Shown: piece after piece, positions 23,655 through 32,129 of the stretch
How positions within the stretch are numbered: the first letter of the stretch is position 1
How the letters are laid out: each line of letters starts with the position of its first letter
Notes under the pieces: generated by a model
What the model saw: only the letters and a program-made list of their open reading frames with translations
What the model was told of the DNA's origin: nothing
Database searches by the model: none
DNA from: Bacillota bacterium
GTDB lineage: Bacteria > Bacillota > Clostridia > Acetivibrionales > DSM-1351
Direction of reading: 5' to 3'
NCBI GenBank assembly: GCA_023391425.1
Contig: JAEWAX010000052.1
Span: 1 to 57,181 of the forward strand
Length of the DNA: 57,181 nt
Translations under genes and position numbers: made by a program

Positions 23655-24647
23655 ATGAACGAAAACATTATTATTAGCAGTGAGAATTCACAAAAGGCTA
23701 TAATTAACCCCAAGACTAAGGGGAAACATAGAAAACTAAAAAAGGTATTACTAATTGTATTTTCAATATTTATTGTATTGGCAATCGGGGTTTTAGCTGT
23801 AATTCCTCCTTTAATAATGAATGATATAGTCAACCAGCATGCTGTTAGAAAGATATATTCAGCTGACCAATATGGAATTGAATCTGAAAATATGAAGCTA
23901 ACCACATCGGATGGCTTGAAAATAGCTGCATATGAAGTGTTCACCCCTTCACCAAAAGCAGTTGTAATATTTCTATCAGGTATAGAAAATCCATCTGCAA
24001 CAGCATTTTTTGGGCATGCTGCAATGCTGCAGAAGAAGGGGTATGCGTCTATTCTCTGTGAGATGAGGGCTCATGGAGATAGTGACGGAAATACTATCTG
24101 TGTTGGGTATAAAGAATACCTAGATGTTAAAGCAGTAGTTGATTACATAAATTCAAGTGATAAATATAATAATGTACCAATTGTTGTTTATGGATTATCA
24201 ATGGGTGGTGCTGTTGCAGTTAACTCTGTTGGAGAAATACCTGAAATTGATGGTCTTATAAGTATGTCAGCATTTTCATCATGGGAAGATGCTTTTTGTG
24301 ACAATATGTTGAATATGGGAGCACCTAAGTTTTTCTGCATTATTGAAAAGCCTTTTGTTAAACTATACACAAGTTTCAAGTATGGCTTAGATACTAGAAA
24401 CATTAGCCCTAAGAATGAAATAAAAAAGCTAGGGAATAGGCCAGCATTACTATATCATTCTAGAGATGATTCACAAGTACCATATTCTAGTTTTGAGAGA
24501 CTTTTGAAAAACGCGCCAAGTGGAGTGGAAACTTGGATTAGAAATGGTGACTATCATTTTCCTACTGAGAACTTTGATAAACCTCAAGAGGACACGGAAT
24601 ATGCTAAGCGTATTATAGACTTTTTGGATAATAATTTCACAAAATAA
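23655..24647 (+). CDS. Membrane-anchored alpha/beta hydrolase
   Basis: A 330-residue protein. A basic N-terminus and one membrane helix (~29-53) anchor an extracytoplasmic alpha/beta-hydrolase domain. The nucleophile elbow is GLSMGG (near residue 180), the acid is probably the Asp in HSRDDSQVP and the base the His in GDYHF. This matches the BEM46/YqkD-like family of clostridial hydrolases. The ribosome site AAGGAGAT precedes ATG. It stands alone between a terminator and repeat A. The substrate is unknown; an esterase or peptidase activity is plausible. Confidence 0.87.
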   Translation: MNENIIISSENSQKAIINPKTKGKHRKLKKVLLIVFSIFIVLAIGVLAVIPPLIMNDIVNQHAVRKIYSADQYGIESENMKLTTSDGLKIAAYEVFTPSPKAVVIFLSGIENPSATAFFGHAAMLQKKGYASILCEMRAHGDSDGNTICVGYKEYLDVKAVVDYINSSDKYNNVPIVVYGLSMGGAVAVNSVGEIPEIDGLISMSAFSSWEDAFCDNMLNMGAPKFFCIIEKPFVKLYTSFKYGLDTRNISPKNEIKKLGNRPALLYHSRDDSQVPYSSFERLLKNAPSGVETWIRNGDYHFPTENFDKPQEDTEYAKRIIDFLDNNFTK

Positions 24648-24654
24648 ACAGAGC

Positions 24655-24742
24655 ATAAGTGCTTGAATTTTACCTATACAGTGTAAAGAAAACTGACTTG
24701 TGATGAGCCTAAGGCAAAAACAGAGGCCCTAGTTGTACTTAT
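24655..24742 (-). repeat. Structured intergenic repeat, family A, copy 2 (minus orientation)
   Basis: The reverse complement of this stretch starts ATAAGTACAACTAGGGCCTC and matches copy 1 (2217-2286) through GGCTCATCACA and AGTTTTCTTT. Its outer ends again pair (ATAAGTGC/GTACTTAT). It is slightly longer than copy 1 because of extra bases near one end. Confidence 0.6.
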
Positions 24743-24907
24743 ATTTGCAAAGGGGTGAGCCTCTGGCGATGGCAAAAGCCCAGTCCGACTGAATTCAATT
24801 AGTTTATTTTTGAATACTTATGGGTATACTATTAAAATGCAATAGTATACCTTTTTGTGTGCCTAAAGAAAATTCGTAATGTACGCTATAGATTATGGAG
24901 GTTAACA

Positions 24908-26005
24908 ATGAAGTATTTTGCAATATTTTTCTTAGTAATATCACTTGTTTTCACAGCTGGCTGTGATGTCAAAAAAAGTAACAATGTTATAGATACTACT
25001 ACGACGACGTCCACCCCTAGCAATACCACATCCTCTATTTCATCACCCTCTCCTGTATCTGAGGTGCTAAAAATTCAAGACTATTTTCCGATAAAGGGGA
25101 ATACCAGATATGTCTACGAGGGTAAGGGAAACGAATATGCATCTTACAACGTATATATTGACTATACATCGGGAGGCAAAATTCAACAGAGAGTTGATAA
25201 CGGCGGGACTGTTACAGCCAAGGTTATTGAACTAAAAGACGGTAAGCTTACTAGGCTGCTTTCAAGAGGAGAGGCCTATTATAGAGAAAACCTTTTAAAA
25301 ACAGTGGAAAATGAGAATGAGATTCTATTAATGGAACCATTGGTACAGGGTACAACTTGGAATTTAAGTGATTCGAGAAAACGGACAATTACTAATACTA
25401 AAGCCGACATAACAACTCCATTGGGTAACTATAAAGCAATTGAAGTAACAACTGAAGGACCAGATTCTAAAACAATTGACTATTATGCTAAAGATATAGG
25501 ACTTGTAAAATCAGTACTAAATACTGGAGAAATGGAAGTAAGCTCTTCTTTAAGTAAAATTGAGGAAAATTTTTCGCTGATACAGAAAATTAACTTCTAC
25601 TATCCCAATATCAATGATGACAAAATATATTATGAGAGTAAGGACATAGGCTTCAAAACTAATGATATAACAAAACAAGCACTAGAGAAAGCTTACAAAG
25701 AAGTAGCTCTCAACAATTTAGGAAAGACTTTTACCACTAATACCAAGATTAATAGCTTATATTTAAACAAGGATAATATGGTTCATATTGATTTAAATAA
25801 TGCTTTTTTAAAAGAGATGAATGCTGGGGCTCAATATGAAAAGAAAATTCTTCAAAGTATAGTAAATACTTTTGGGCAATACTATAATTCTGAGAAGGTA
25901 GTTTTGACAATAGACAATAAGCTTTATGAATCAGGTCATATTGCTATGAAAAAAGGTGAATATTTCAAAGTAAATTTAGAAAATATAGTTGAAATAAAGA
26001 AATAA
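24908..26005 (+). CDS. Lipoprotein with GerMN domain
   Basis: A 365-residue protein starting at ATG 24908 (after GGAGG), with a lipoprotein signal peptide ending FTAGC (Cys20). A Ser/Thr-rich linker leads to a domain (~residues 55-230) with beta-rich sequence of unknown type. A C-terminal GerMN domain (~240-360; TNTKINSLYLNKDNMVHIDL) matches the domain of the Bacillus germination/sporulation protein GerM. In spore-formers such proteins act at the septum or cell envelope. A role in sporulation or envelope assembly is likely but not shown by the context, which is a single-gene unit. Confidence 0.85.
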   Translation: MKYFAIFFLVISLVFTAGCDVKKSNNVIDTTTTTSTPSNTTSSISSPSPVSEVLKIQDYFPIKGNTRYVYEGKGNEYASYNVYIDYTSGGKIQQRVDNGGTVTAKVIELKDGKLTRLLSRGEAYYRENLLKTVENENEILLMEPLVQGTTWNLSDSRKRTITNTKADITTPLGNYKAIEVTTEGPDSKTIDYYAKDIGLVKSVLNTGEMEVSSSLSKIEENFSLIQKINFYYPNINDDKIYYESKDIGFKTNDITKQALEKAYKEVALNNLGKTFTTNTKINSLYLNKDNMVHIDLNNAFLKEMNAGAQYEKKILQSIVNTFGQYYNSEKVVLTIDNKLYESGHIAMKKGEYFKVNLENIVEIKK

Positions 26006-26385
26006 TTAAATTGACTTCATCCATTTAACTGTAGAAGGTTACTATATCTAAAAAATTGAAATACTGAAGGTTGATCAAAACAATTGAGCTCAATTCAAAT
26101 ATCCGTAGAACGGTGAACCCTGAATGCTTTATACAAGCAGCTCATTGACAATAACAATGTATAAGCAAATGTAGATGCTATAATAATGAATTTACTATTT
26201 GTAAAAAATAGTAAATTCCGAAAATATTTTCATATATCTCTTGCATATTTAAGTTGAATATGATATTCTATAAGAGCAAATATATTGCTAACGGATTGAT
26301 TTATTTTTGACAAAACCTCCTTTGATTAAGAGTGAGCTTGCCTCAGGAATTTTTAAATCCAAATAATTTAAGGAGGTATATTAAG
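26006..26385. other. Intergenic region with a perfect hairpin, no gene seen
   Basis: A perfect 12-bp stem, GAATTTACTATT (26188-26199) with AATAGTAAATTC (26207-26218), is not followed by a T-run. The remainder is AT-rich. The long upstream region of the next zinc-ribbon gene may hold its promoter and a long leader. Confidence 0.5.
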
Positions 26386-26595
26386 ATGGCAGATAAAACT
26401 ATCACATGCAAGGATTGCAATTCTACTTTCATTTTTAATGAAAGTGAGCAGGCATTTTACAAGGAAAAGGGTTTTGAAAACGACCCACAAAGATGTCCTG
26501 ATTGCAGAGCAGCTAGAAAGCAACAGCAAAGAGGAAATAGAGGCGGAAACGGAAACGGCGGAAACAGAAGTTTCGGTGGCGGAAATAGATGGTAA
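26386..26595 (+). CDS. Small zinc-ribbon protein with RGG-like tail
   Basis: A 69-residue protein. Residues 1-~46 form a CxDC...CPDC zinc ribbon with an aromatic core (TFIFNESEQAFYKEKGF) typical of the probable zinc-binding zf-trcl domain. The last ~22 residues are Arg/Gly/Asn repeats (RGNRGGNGNGGNRS), an RNA-binding-like disordered tail. The start ATG follows AAGGAGG; an upstream in-frame start is not supported. It is followed at once by a terminator, so it is monocistronic. The combination resembles small cold-shock-associated nucleic-acid-binding proteins; RNA binding is inference. Confidence 0.85.
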   Translation: MADKTITCKDCNSTFIFNESEQAFYKEKGFENDPQRCPDCRAARKQQQRGNRGGNGNGGNRSFGGGNRW

Positions 26596-26598
26596 ATT

Positions 26599-26624
26599 AA
26601 AGGAGAGTTTAACTCTCCTTTTTT
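26599..26624 (+). terminator. Terminator of the zinc-ribbon/RGG gene
   Basis: AAAGGAGAG and CTCTCCTTT form a perfect stem around TTTAA, followed by more T residues, starting three bases after the stop codon. Confidence 0.9.
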
Positions 26625-26661
26625 AATGATTAGATTTTATTGCTCAGATTTAAATTTAAAT

Positions 26662-26726
26662 CCAAATTCAAATTCCAAATTCAAATTCCAAATTCAAATT
26701 CTAAATTCAAATTCTAAATTCAAATT
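26662..26726. repeat. 13-bp tandem repeat, five units
   Basis: Five consecutive units of C(C/T)AAATTCAAATT, each itself made of two AAATTC half-units. It abuts the broken end of the beta-glucuronidase remnant and probably marks slippage-driven decay at that edge. Confidence 0.9.
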
Positions 26727-26981
26727 CACGTAATCCATTAATCAAAAATTGAGTGCCTTTTACTTCAACGCTGCATACGCTGAAGGGTTGTTCGTAATCA
26801 TCATCACCAAAATTGATTTTAACAGTGTATAGATAAGCGCTTAATGGTTGTCATAAATTCGCGTATTCAATGTTAAAAGAATCGTTTGAACCTTTTGCAG
26901 TTGCAACAACTGCACCACATTCCGAATATACAGTATTGGAAATATCGCCTACACCAAATGTTTCAGAATAGAGAAGAAGCT
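26727..26981 (-). pseudogene. Beta-glucuronidase (GH2) remnant
   Basis: On the minus strand one frame reads GVGDISNTVYSECGAVVATA, then QPLSAYLYTVKINFGDDDYE and VEVKGTQFLINGL. This is the distinctive stretch of GH2 beta-glucuronidase/beta-galactosidase where the Ig-like domain meets the TIM barrel (family consensus LWEPLNAYLYTL...GVRTVEVKGTQFLINGKPF). A TGA at 26851-26853 stands exactly where the family has the conserved Trp, so a single TGG-to-TGA change broke it. Both ends are gone: a stop bounds the upstream side and tandem repeats the other. About 85 of ~600 codons remain. Its neighbour uxaC supports a glucuronide-catabolic origin. Confidence 0.75.
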
Positions 26982-27129
26982 TCCATTAAATCTTAGAAAT
27001 AGTTAAACACAGCAATTTTTACAAATCATATAGCAATTTAGAACATATTCATATAAAAGTACTGCTGTTATAATTTAATAATGATAATATGTCACTTTTG
27101 ACTGTTAAAACCTATTAGGAGGCGTTAAT

Positions 27130-28530
27130 ATGCTAGATAATCAATTTATACTAGGTGGGAAAACAGCAGAACTCCTGTATAACACAATTGCAAAAAATGC
27201 TCCTGTTTATGACTATCATTGCCATCTTTTTGCTAGAGATATATATGAGGATAATTTATTTACAGACATTTCTTCTCTCTGGCTTGGGTATGACCATTAT
27301 AAATGGAGAGCAATGAGATATGCTGGAATTCCTGAGAGGTACATTACTGGAAAGGAAGATGGATTAATTAAATTCAAAATGTGGGCAATTACATGTGAAA
27401 GGCTTATTGGAAGTCCACTTTATCATTGGGCAAACTTAGAACTAAAAACATATTTTGGTGTTGATGAATTTTTAAAAGAGAGCAATGCGGAGAAAATATA
27501 TGATTATTGCAATAGCAAAATAAAAGATAATAAACTTTGTCCTGTAAAAATGATTACAAACTCAAATGTAAAGCTTATTTGCACAACTGATGATCCAATA
27601 GACTCTCTTGAATACCATATGTTGATATACATGAAGAAAGTAAATAGCTTTAAAGTACTTCCAACATTTAGACCTGATAAGGCATTGAATATTTCAAATG
27701 AGACTTTCACAGACTATATAAAAAAGCTGGAACAGTGTAGTAAGGTTACCATTAATACATATGAAGGAATGATAAATGCTTTAAAAGCAAGAATCCAATA
27801 TTTTAGCAAGGCAGGATGCTTATTAGCAGATCATTCACTAGAAAGCTTAGCATACTTTCCAACAGATGCAGCAGAGGTTGAAAAGATATTCTCCAAAAAA
27901 CTTAGTGGAGGGGAGATATTAAAGGAAGAAGCAGAAAAGTTTAAAGTATTTACACTTAAACTCTTAGCAGCAGAGTATAGAAAAGCAGGTTGGGTAATGC
28001 AGCTGCATATAGGAGCGCTGAGGAACACAAATGAAGCTATGCTCAAGAAACTTGGGGTAGATACAGGTTTTGATATTATGAATGACTTTCAGATCGCAGA
28101 ACCTTTGGTAAATATATTTAATGACTTGAATAGTTATAGTGGATTACCAAAAACAATAATTTATTCACTTAATTCGAAAGATAATTTGATACTCTCATCT
28201 TTACCTCATTGCTATTGCGAAGACGGAATTCCTGGAAAGGTTCAGTTTGGGTCAGCATGGTGGTTCAATGACCATAAAGAGGGGATTATTTCACATTTGA
28301 GGTCAATTGCAAATCAAGGTATGCTTTCATACTTTGTCGGTATGTTGACCGATTCAAGAAGTTTTCTCTCATATGCAAGACATGATTATTTTAGGAGAAT
28401 ACTTTGCAGCTTTATAGGAGAGCTCGTTGACAGTGGTGAATTTGAAAATGATGAAATGTTACTCAAAGAAATTGTTGAAGGAATATGTTATAAGAATATA
28501 CAAAAATATTTGGGGTGTAGGATTGTATAA
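27130..28530 (+). CDS. uxaC: Uronate (glucuronate/galacturonate) isomerase
   Basis: Converts D-glucuronate to D-fructuronate (and D-galacturonate to D-tagaturonate) in the cytoplasm. The 466-residue product has the full family length. The metal site HxH is YDYHCHL (residues ~20-27); LQLHIGALRN-like QLHIGALRN (near 294) and the C-terminal WWFNDHKEG and DSRSFLSYARHDYFRR motifs are characteristic. The start ATG follows TTAGGAGG. The gene appears intact, but its neighbours are broken: a beta-glucuronidase fragment upstream (opposite strand) and a probable mannonate dehydratase fragment downstream. It may therefore be the survivor of a decayed glucuronide locus. Confidence 0.95.
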   Translation: MLDNQFILGGKTAELLYNTIAKNAPVYDYHCHLFARDIYEDNLFTDISSLWLGYDHYKWRAMRYAGIPERYITGKEDGLIKFKMWAITCERLIGSPLYHWANLELKTYFGVDEFLKESNAEKIYDYCNSKIKDNKLCPVKMITNSNVKLICTTDDPIDSLEYHMLIYMKKVNSFKVLPTFRPDKALNISNETFTDYIKKLEQCSKVTINTYEGMINALKARIQYFSKAGCLLADHSLESLAYFPTDAAEVEKIFSKKLSGGEILKEEAEKFKVFTLKLLAAEYRKAGWVMQLHIGALRNTNEAMLKKLGVDTGFDIMNDFQIAEPLVNIFNDLNSYSGLPKTIIYSLNSKDNLILSSLPHCYCEDGIPGKVQFGSAWWFNDHKEGIISHLRSIANQGMLSYFVGMLTDSRSFLSYARHDYFRRILCSFIGELVDSGEFENDEMLLKEIVEGICYKNIQKYLGCRIV

Positions 28531-28555
28531 CATATTGTTGTCGCAATATCGGCTG

Positions 28556-28705
28556 ATGGGGGTAATCATCAAATTGTCATTTAGATGGTATTGTAATGCC
28601 GATCCTGTAAAGCTTAAAGCATACGGGGAGACTTCAATTCTTATGTCAATAGATGAGGTGAAGGCTCTAGCCGGTAGAGATGCATCAGGAAAAGTACAAA
28701 GATAA
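28556..28705 (+). pseudogene. Probable mannonate dehydratase (uxuA) N-terminal stump
   Basis: A 49-codon frame just behind uxaC begins GVIIKLSFRWYCNADPVKL, matching the conserved start of mannonate dehydratase (family: KMTFRWYG.DDPV.L). It then diverges at once into an unrelated short end (SIDEVKALAGRDASGKVQR) that I cannot assign. UxuA catalyses the step two reactions after UxaC, so the position is right. I read it as an internal deletion that fused the first ~18 codons of uxuA to the end of another gene. A terminator follows. Confidence 0.55.
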
Positions 28706-28730
28706 AGCAGAGTAAAACATAAAAATAACA

Positions 28731-28793
28731 AAAGAAGGCTATCAGATAATTTTGGCAGCCTTCTTTCAGTGCGCCCAGCATGGGCGTTTTTTT
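28731..28793. terminator. Two adjacent terminators between convergent genes
   Basis: The first (28731-28766) pairs AAAGAAGGCT with AGCCTTCTTT and has T-rich sequence on its minus-strand exit, suiting the P-type ATPase gene. The second (28771-28793), GCGCCC/GGGCG plus T7, terminates the uxaC transcript on the plus strand. Confidence 0.85.
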
Positions 28794-28829
28794 GTAATTG
28801 CGTTGTAATCAACTAATTAAGCAACTAAG

Positions 28830-31493
28830 CTATTGAATAGTTTTTTCTGTGCCTTTCATAAATACTTTAATTATTTCATTAATTATGAGAGGAACTAAAG
28901 CGAATAATATAACAATACCCCAATCTCTTAAGCTTAAATTATGCACCTTAAATGCATTAGAGAGAAATGGTATTGATATAACTCCAAGCTGAAGAATAAA
29001 CCCTGCAATAATGGCACCAATTAGGTACATATTAGAAAACAGTCCGATTCTAAATACTGACTTAGTAAAGTTCCTCATTGATAATGAGTAGAATAACTGT
29101 GATGCGGCAAGTACAACAAAGGACATTGTTCTGGCATATGTCAATACATCTTCTGGTATATTCTTAGAGCCGAGGGTATATCCGTGTTCATTCAATCCAA
29201 AGTAGAAGGCTAGCAACGTTAAGATACCTATCAAAGTTCCACCAATAATGGCTCTAAGTCCAGAACCACCTGCGAAGAAGCTCTCCTTAGGGTTTCTAGG
29301 TTTCTTTTTCATAACATCCTTATCACCAGGGTCTATACCAAGAGCGATAGCAGGTAAGGTATCAGTTATTAAATTTATCCATAGAATCTGTGTTGGTAGT
29401 AAAGGCACTGGCCAGAAGAACAAAATAGATGCGAATACAGTAATAACTTCTCCTAAATTACAGGACAAAAGAAATATAACAGCTTTTTTTATATTATTAT
29501 AAATGTTTCTGCCCTCTTCGATTGCATGGACAATTGTTGTAAAATTGTCATCTGTTAATATCATATCACTAGCACCCTTAGAAACATCAGTTCCAGCTAT
29601 GCCCATCGCAACACCTATATCAGCGTATTTAAGTGAAGGAGCATCATTAACACCATCGCCGGTCATTGAAACTATATTTCCTTGTGCTTTAAAGGCTTTG
29701 ACTATTTTTACTTTGTGTTCTGGAGATACCCTGGCAAAGACCCTGTAATCATTTATCGTCCTAGCGAACTCTTCGTCTGATATATCATCCAATTCAGCAC
29801 CTGTTAAGCTTTGCTTGATTGAATCTGCAATTCCTAGCTCTTTAGCAATCGCTACTGCAGTATTTTTATGGTCACCAGTAATCATTATAGGTGTAATGCC
29901 TGCCGTTTTTGCTTCAGTTATAGAAGCTTTAACTTCAAGTCTAGGAGGATCAATCATACCAACTAGCCCAATTATCGTTAAATCTTTTTCCATTTCTTCT
30001 GGAGCTATTATTTCAGTTGTGTCTTTAAATGCCACGCCGAGAACTCTTAGAGCCGCATCGGACATTTCTTCTGTTATCTTTAAGTAGTTTGCTTTTATAT
30101 CTTCAGTTAGTGGAACTATGTTACCATCTATAAGAGCACTACTCGAAATCTTTAATAAGTTATCTATTGCACCTTTAGTATGAACTCTAAAACCATTTTC
30201 CTCTTCATTTAAAGTTGACATAAGTTTTCTGTCTGAATCAAATGGTTTCTCGGAGACTCTCTTATGCTTCTCGTTTAAACTTGTCTTTGATAGGTTATAG
30301 TTATTACCTAGTATTACTAAAGCTATTTCAGTTGGATCTCCAGTACCTTGACCATTTTCATAAGTAGCATCTGAACATAGAACTAAGGACTTAATTAATT
30401 CTCTTGTATCATTTGATGCTTCGAGAGTATCATTAGTTTGAGGTACCTCTTCTAAATGATTATAGGTGTAGTGTTTCATAACAGTCATTTTGTTTTGTGT
30501 AAGTGTACCAGTTTTATCTGAGCATATAATATTAACAGATCCCAGTGTCTCAACAGCAGGAAGTTTTTTAACTATTGCATTAATCTTAGACATTTTTGTA
30601 ACCCCAAGTGCTAATACAATAGCAACAATAGCGGCCAGTCCTTCAGGAATTGCTGCAACTGCAAGACTGATAGCAGTTAAGAACATTTCTAAAAGAGGTC
30701 GCTTCTGGATTAGGGCAATTATAAATATAACAATACATATACCAATTGCAATAAACCCAAGTACTTTACCAAGTTCATCTAATCTCTTTTGCAGAGGAGT
30801 CATCTCATTATTATCTTCATCAAGAATTTTCGCTATTTTACCAATTTCAGTTTCCATCGCAGTTGTAACTACAACGCCTTCACCTCTACCATAGGTAGTA
30901 AGGGTTGACATAAATGCCATATTTGATTTGTCGCCTATTGGAGTTTTTGGATCATCATAAATAGCTTTTGCATCCTTGTCAGAAGGAACAGATTCGCCAG
31001 TTAAGGCGGATTCTTCAATTTGAAGATTTGCACTTTCGATGAGCCGTAAATCAGCAGGAACGAATCTACCTGCATCTAGAATTACAATATCACCTGGAAC
31101 TATTTCTTCAGAATTAATCTCCTTTATTTCTCCGTCACGTCTAACAAGAGCTTTTGGAGTAGTCATCTTTGCAAGTGCTTCAATCGCTTTACCAGCTTTA
31201 TACTCTTGTACAACTCCTATTACTGCATTTAAAATAACAACTATAAGAATGATAATCGCATCAGCATATTCTCCGATGGCCAAAGTAATAACAGCGGCAC
31301 CAAGAAGAACATAAATCAGCATATCTTTTAGTTGAGAAAAGAATAGAGAAATTAAGCTTTTTTTCGGCTTACTTTTAAGTTTATTTTCGCCGTACTTTAC
31401 AAGTCTCATCTTGGCCTCTGAACTAGAAAGACCTACTGATGGATTTACTTCAAGTTTCTTATACACTTCTTCTTGTGAATGTGAAAACCACAT
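28830..31493 (-). CDS. Calcium-type (P2A) cation-transporting P-ATPase
   Basis: An 887-residue P-type ATPase, full length for the bacterial SERCA-like family. The start ATG at 31493 follows AGAGGTG on the minus strand; an ATG ten codons upstream contains that site and is rejected. Order: cation ATPase N-terminal domain, actuator domain with LTGES, membrane helix with AAIPEGLAAIV (the IPEGL ion-binding motif), phosphorylation site CSDKTGTLTQNK, nucleotide domain, and hinge MTGDGVNDAPSLKYADIG. Six C-terminal helices include NLGEV and LWINLITDTLPA. PEGL and N...D residues in the membrane suggest Ca2+ (or Mn2+) export. It is a single-gene unit. Confidence 0.95.
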   Translation of the reverse strand: MWFSHSQEEVYKKLEVNPSVGLSSSEAKMRLVKYGENKLKSKPKKSLISLFFSQLKDMLIYVLLGAAVITLAIGEYADAIIILIVVILNAVIGVVQEYKAGKAIEALAKMTTPKALVRRDGEIKEINSEEIVPGDIVILDAGRFVPADLRLIESANLQIEESALTGESVPSDKDAKAIYDDPKTPIGDKSNMAFMSTLTTYGRGEGVVVTTAMETEIGKIAKILDEDNNEMTPLQKRLDELGKVLGFIAIGICIVIFIIALIQKRPLLEMFLTAISLAVAAIPEGLAAIVAIVLALGVTKMSKINAIVKKLPAVETLGSVNIICSDKTGTLTQNKMTVMKHYTYNHLEEVPQTNDTLEASNDTRELIKSLVLCSDATYENGQGTGDPTEIALVILGNNYNLSKTSLNEKHKRVSEKPFDSDRKLMSTLNEEENGFRVHTKGAIDNLLKISSSALIDGNIVPLTEDIKANYLKITEEMSDAALRVLGVAFKDTTEIIAPEEMEKDLTIIGLVGMIDPPRLEVKASITEAKTAGITPIMITGDHKNTAVAIAKELGIADSIKQSLTGAELDDISDEEFARTINDYRVFARVSPEHKVKIVKAFKAQGNIVSMTGDGVNDAPSLKYADIGVAMGIAGTDVSKGASDMILTDDNFTTIVHAIEEGRNIYNNIKKAVIFLLSCNLGEVITVFASILFFWPVPLLPTQILWINLITDTLPAIALGIDPGDKDVMKKKPRNPKESFFAGGSGLRAIIGGTLIGILTLLAFYFGLNEHGYTLGSKNIPEDVLTYARTMSFVVLAASQLFYSLSMRNFTKSVFRIGLFSNMYLIGAIIAGFILQLGVISIPFLSNAFKVHNLSLRDWGIVILFALVPLIINEIIKVFMKGTEKTIQ

Positions 31494-32129
31494 ATAAAAC
31501 ACCTCTTTTTCTATATTTTTCATTGTCTATTTCATTTGATACTTTTTAAAAAGGAATAGAATTCACGTATAGAGTCACTCATTATTCTATAATTATTCAT
31601 AGCTTTTGCTTCAAGAACTTTTGATATACTAAATCTAAAATCTAATACATATTATTTGATATATTAAATTCTCCTTATGTAAGGCTATATATGTGACTAC
31701 TAAAGATGGTTATTATTTATATGATTTAGCAAAATGGGGTATGCTTTAATTAAATTCTTAGCGATATGAATAGCATCAAATAATCCTGTAAATTTTTATC
31801 TTTACCTATAATATTAGTTTATTCCTTATTCAACATAATTATGATATATAAGCATTATGTCGTATTTGGTCTTATTTGTCAATTAACATCAGCAAGGATA
31901 GATTACCAACTATTAATTATTATTTGATAATTTTTTTATTTAATGATTAATGTATTTGATACAGTGGTATCATATTCATTATAATCGCTATTTAATTTGA
32001 ATTCTAATAGATATAAATATTTTATCGATAAGTATGATAATTATTTCACGAATTTATTGATTATTATATCGAAATTTGATAAAATATGTTGAAAGATGTT
32101 GAAAAATAGATGCGTTTTAGGAGGGGACA
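31494..32129. other. Long AT-rich intergenic region holding the EET-operon promoter
   Basis: No gene is visible. A plausible promoter for the plus-strand electron-transfer operon is TTGATT (32057-32062), a 17-bp spacer and TAAAAT (32080-32085), about 45 bp before its first gene. TTGATA-type hexamers recur throughout this very AT-rich stretch, so upstream regulatory binding is possible. The divergent P-type ATPase promoter must lie at the left end. Confidence 0.5.

Noticed and set aside
26662..26726. Possible CRISPR array
   Set aside because: The units are contiguous 13-mers with no spacers, and there are no cas genes.
28427..28555. Upstream extension of the frame containing the uxuA stump
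   Set aside because: It overlaps the end of uxaC in another frame, so only the part from about 28556 has independent support.
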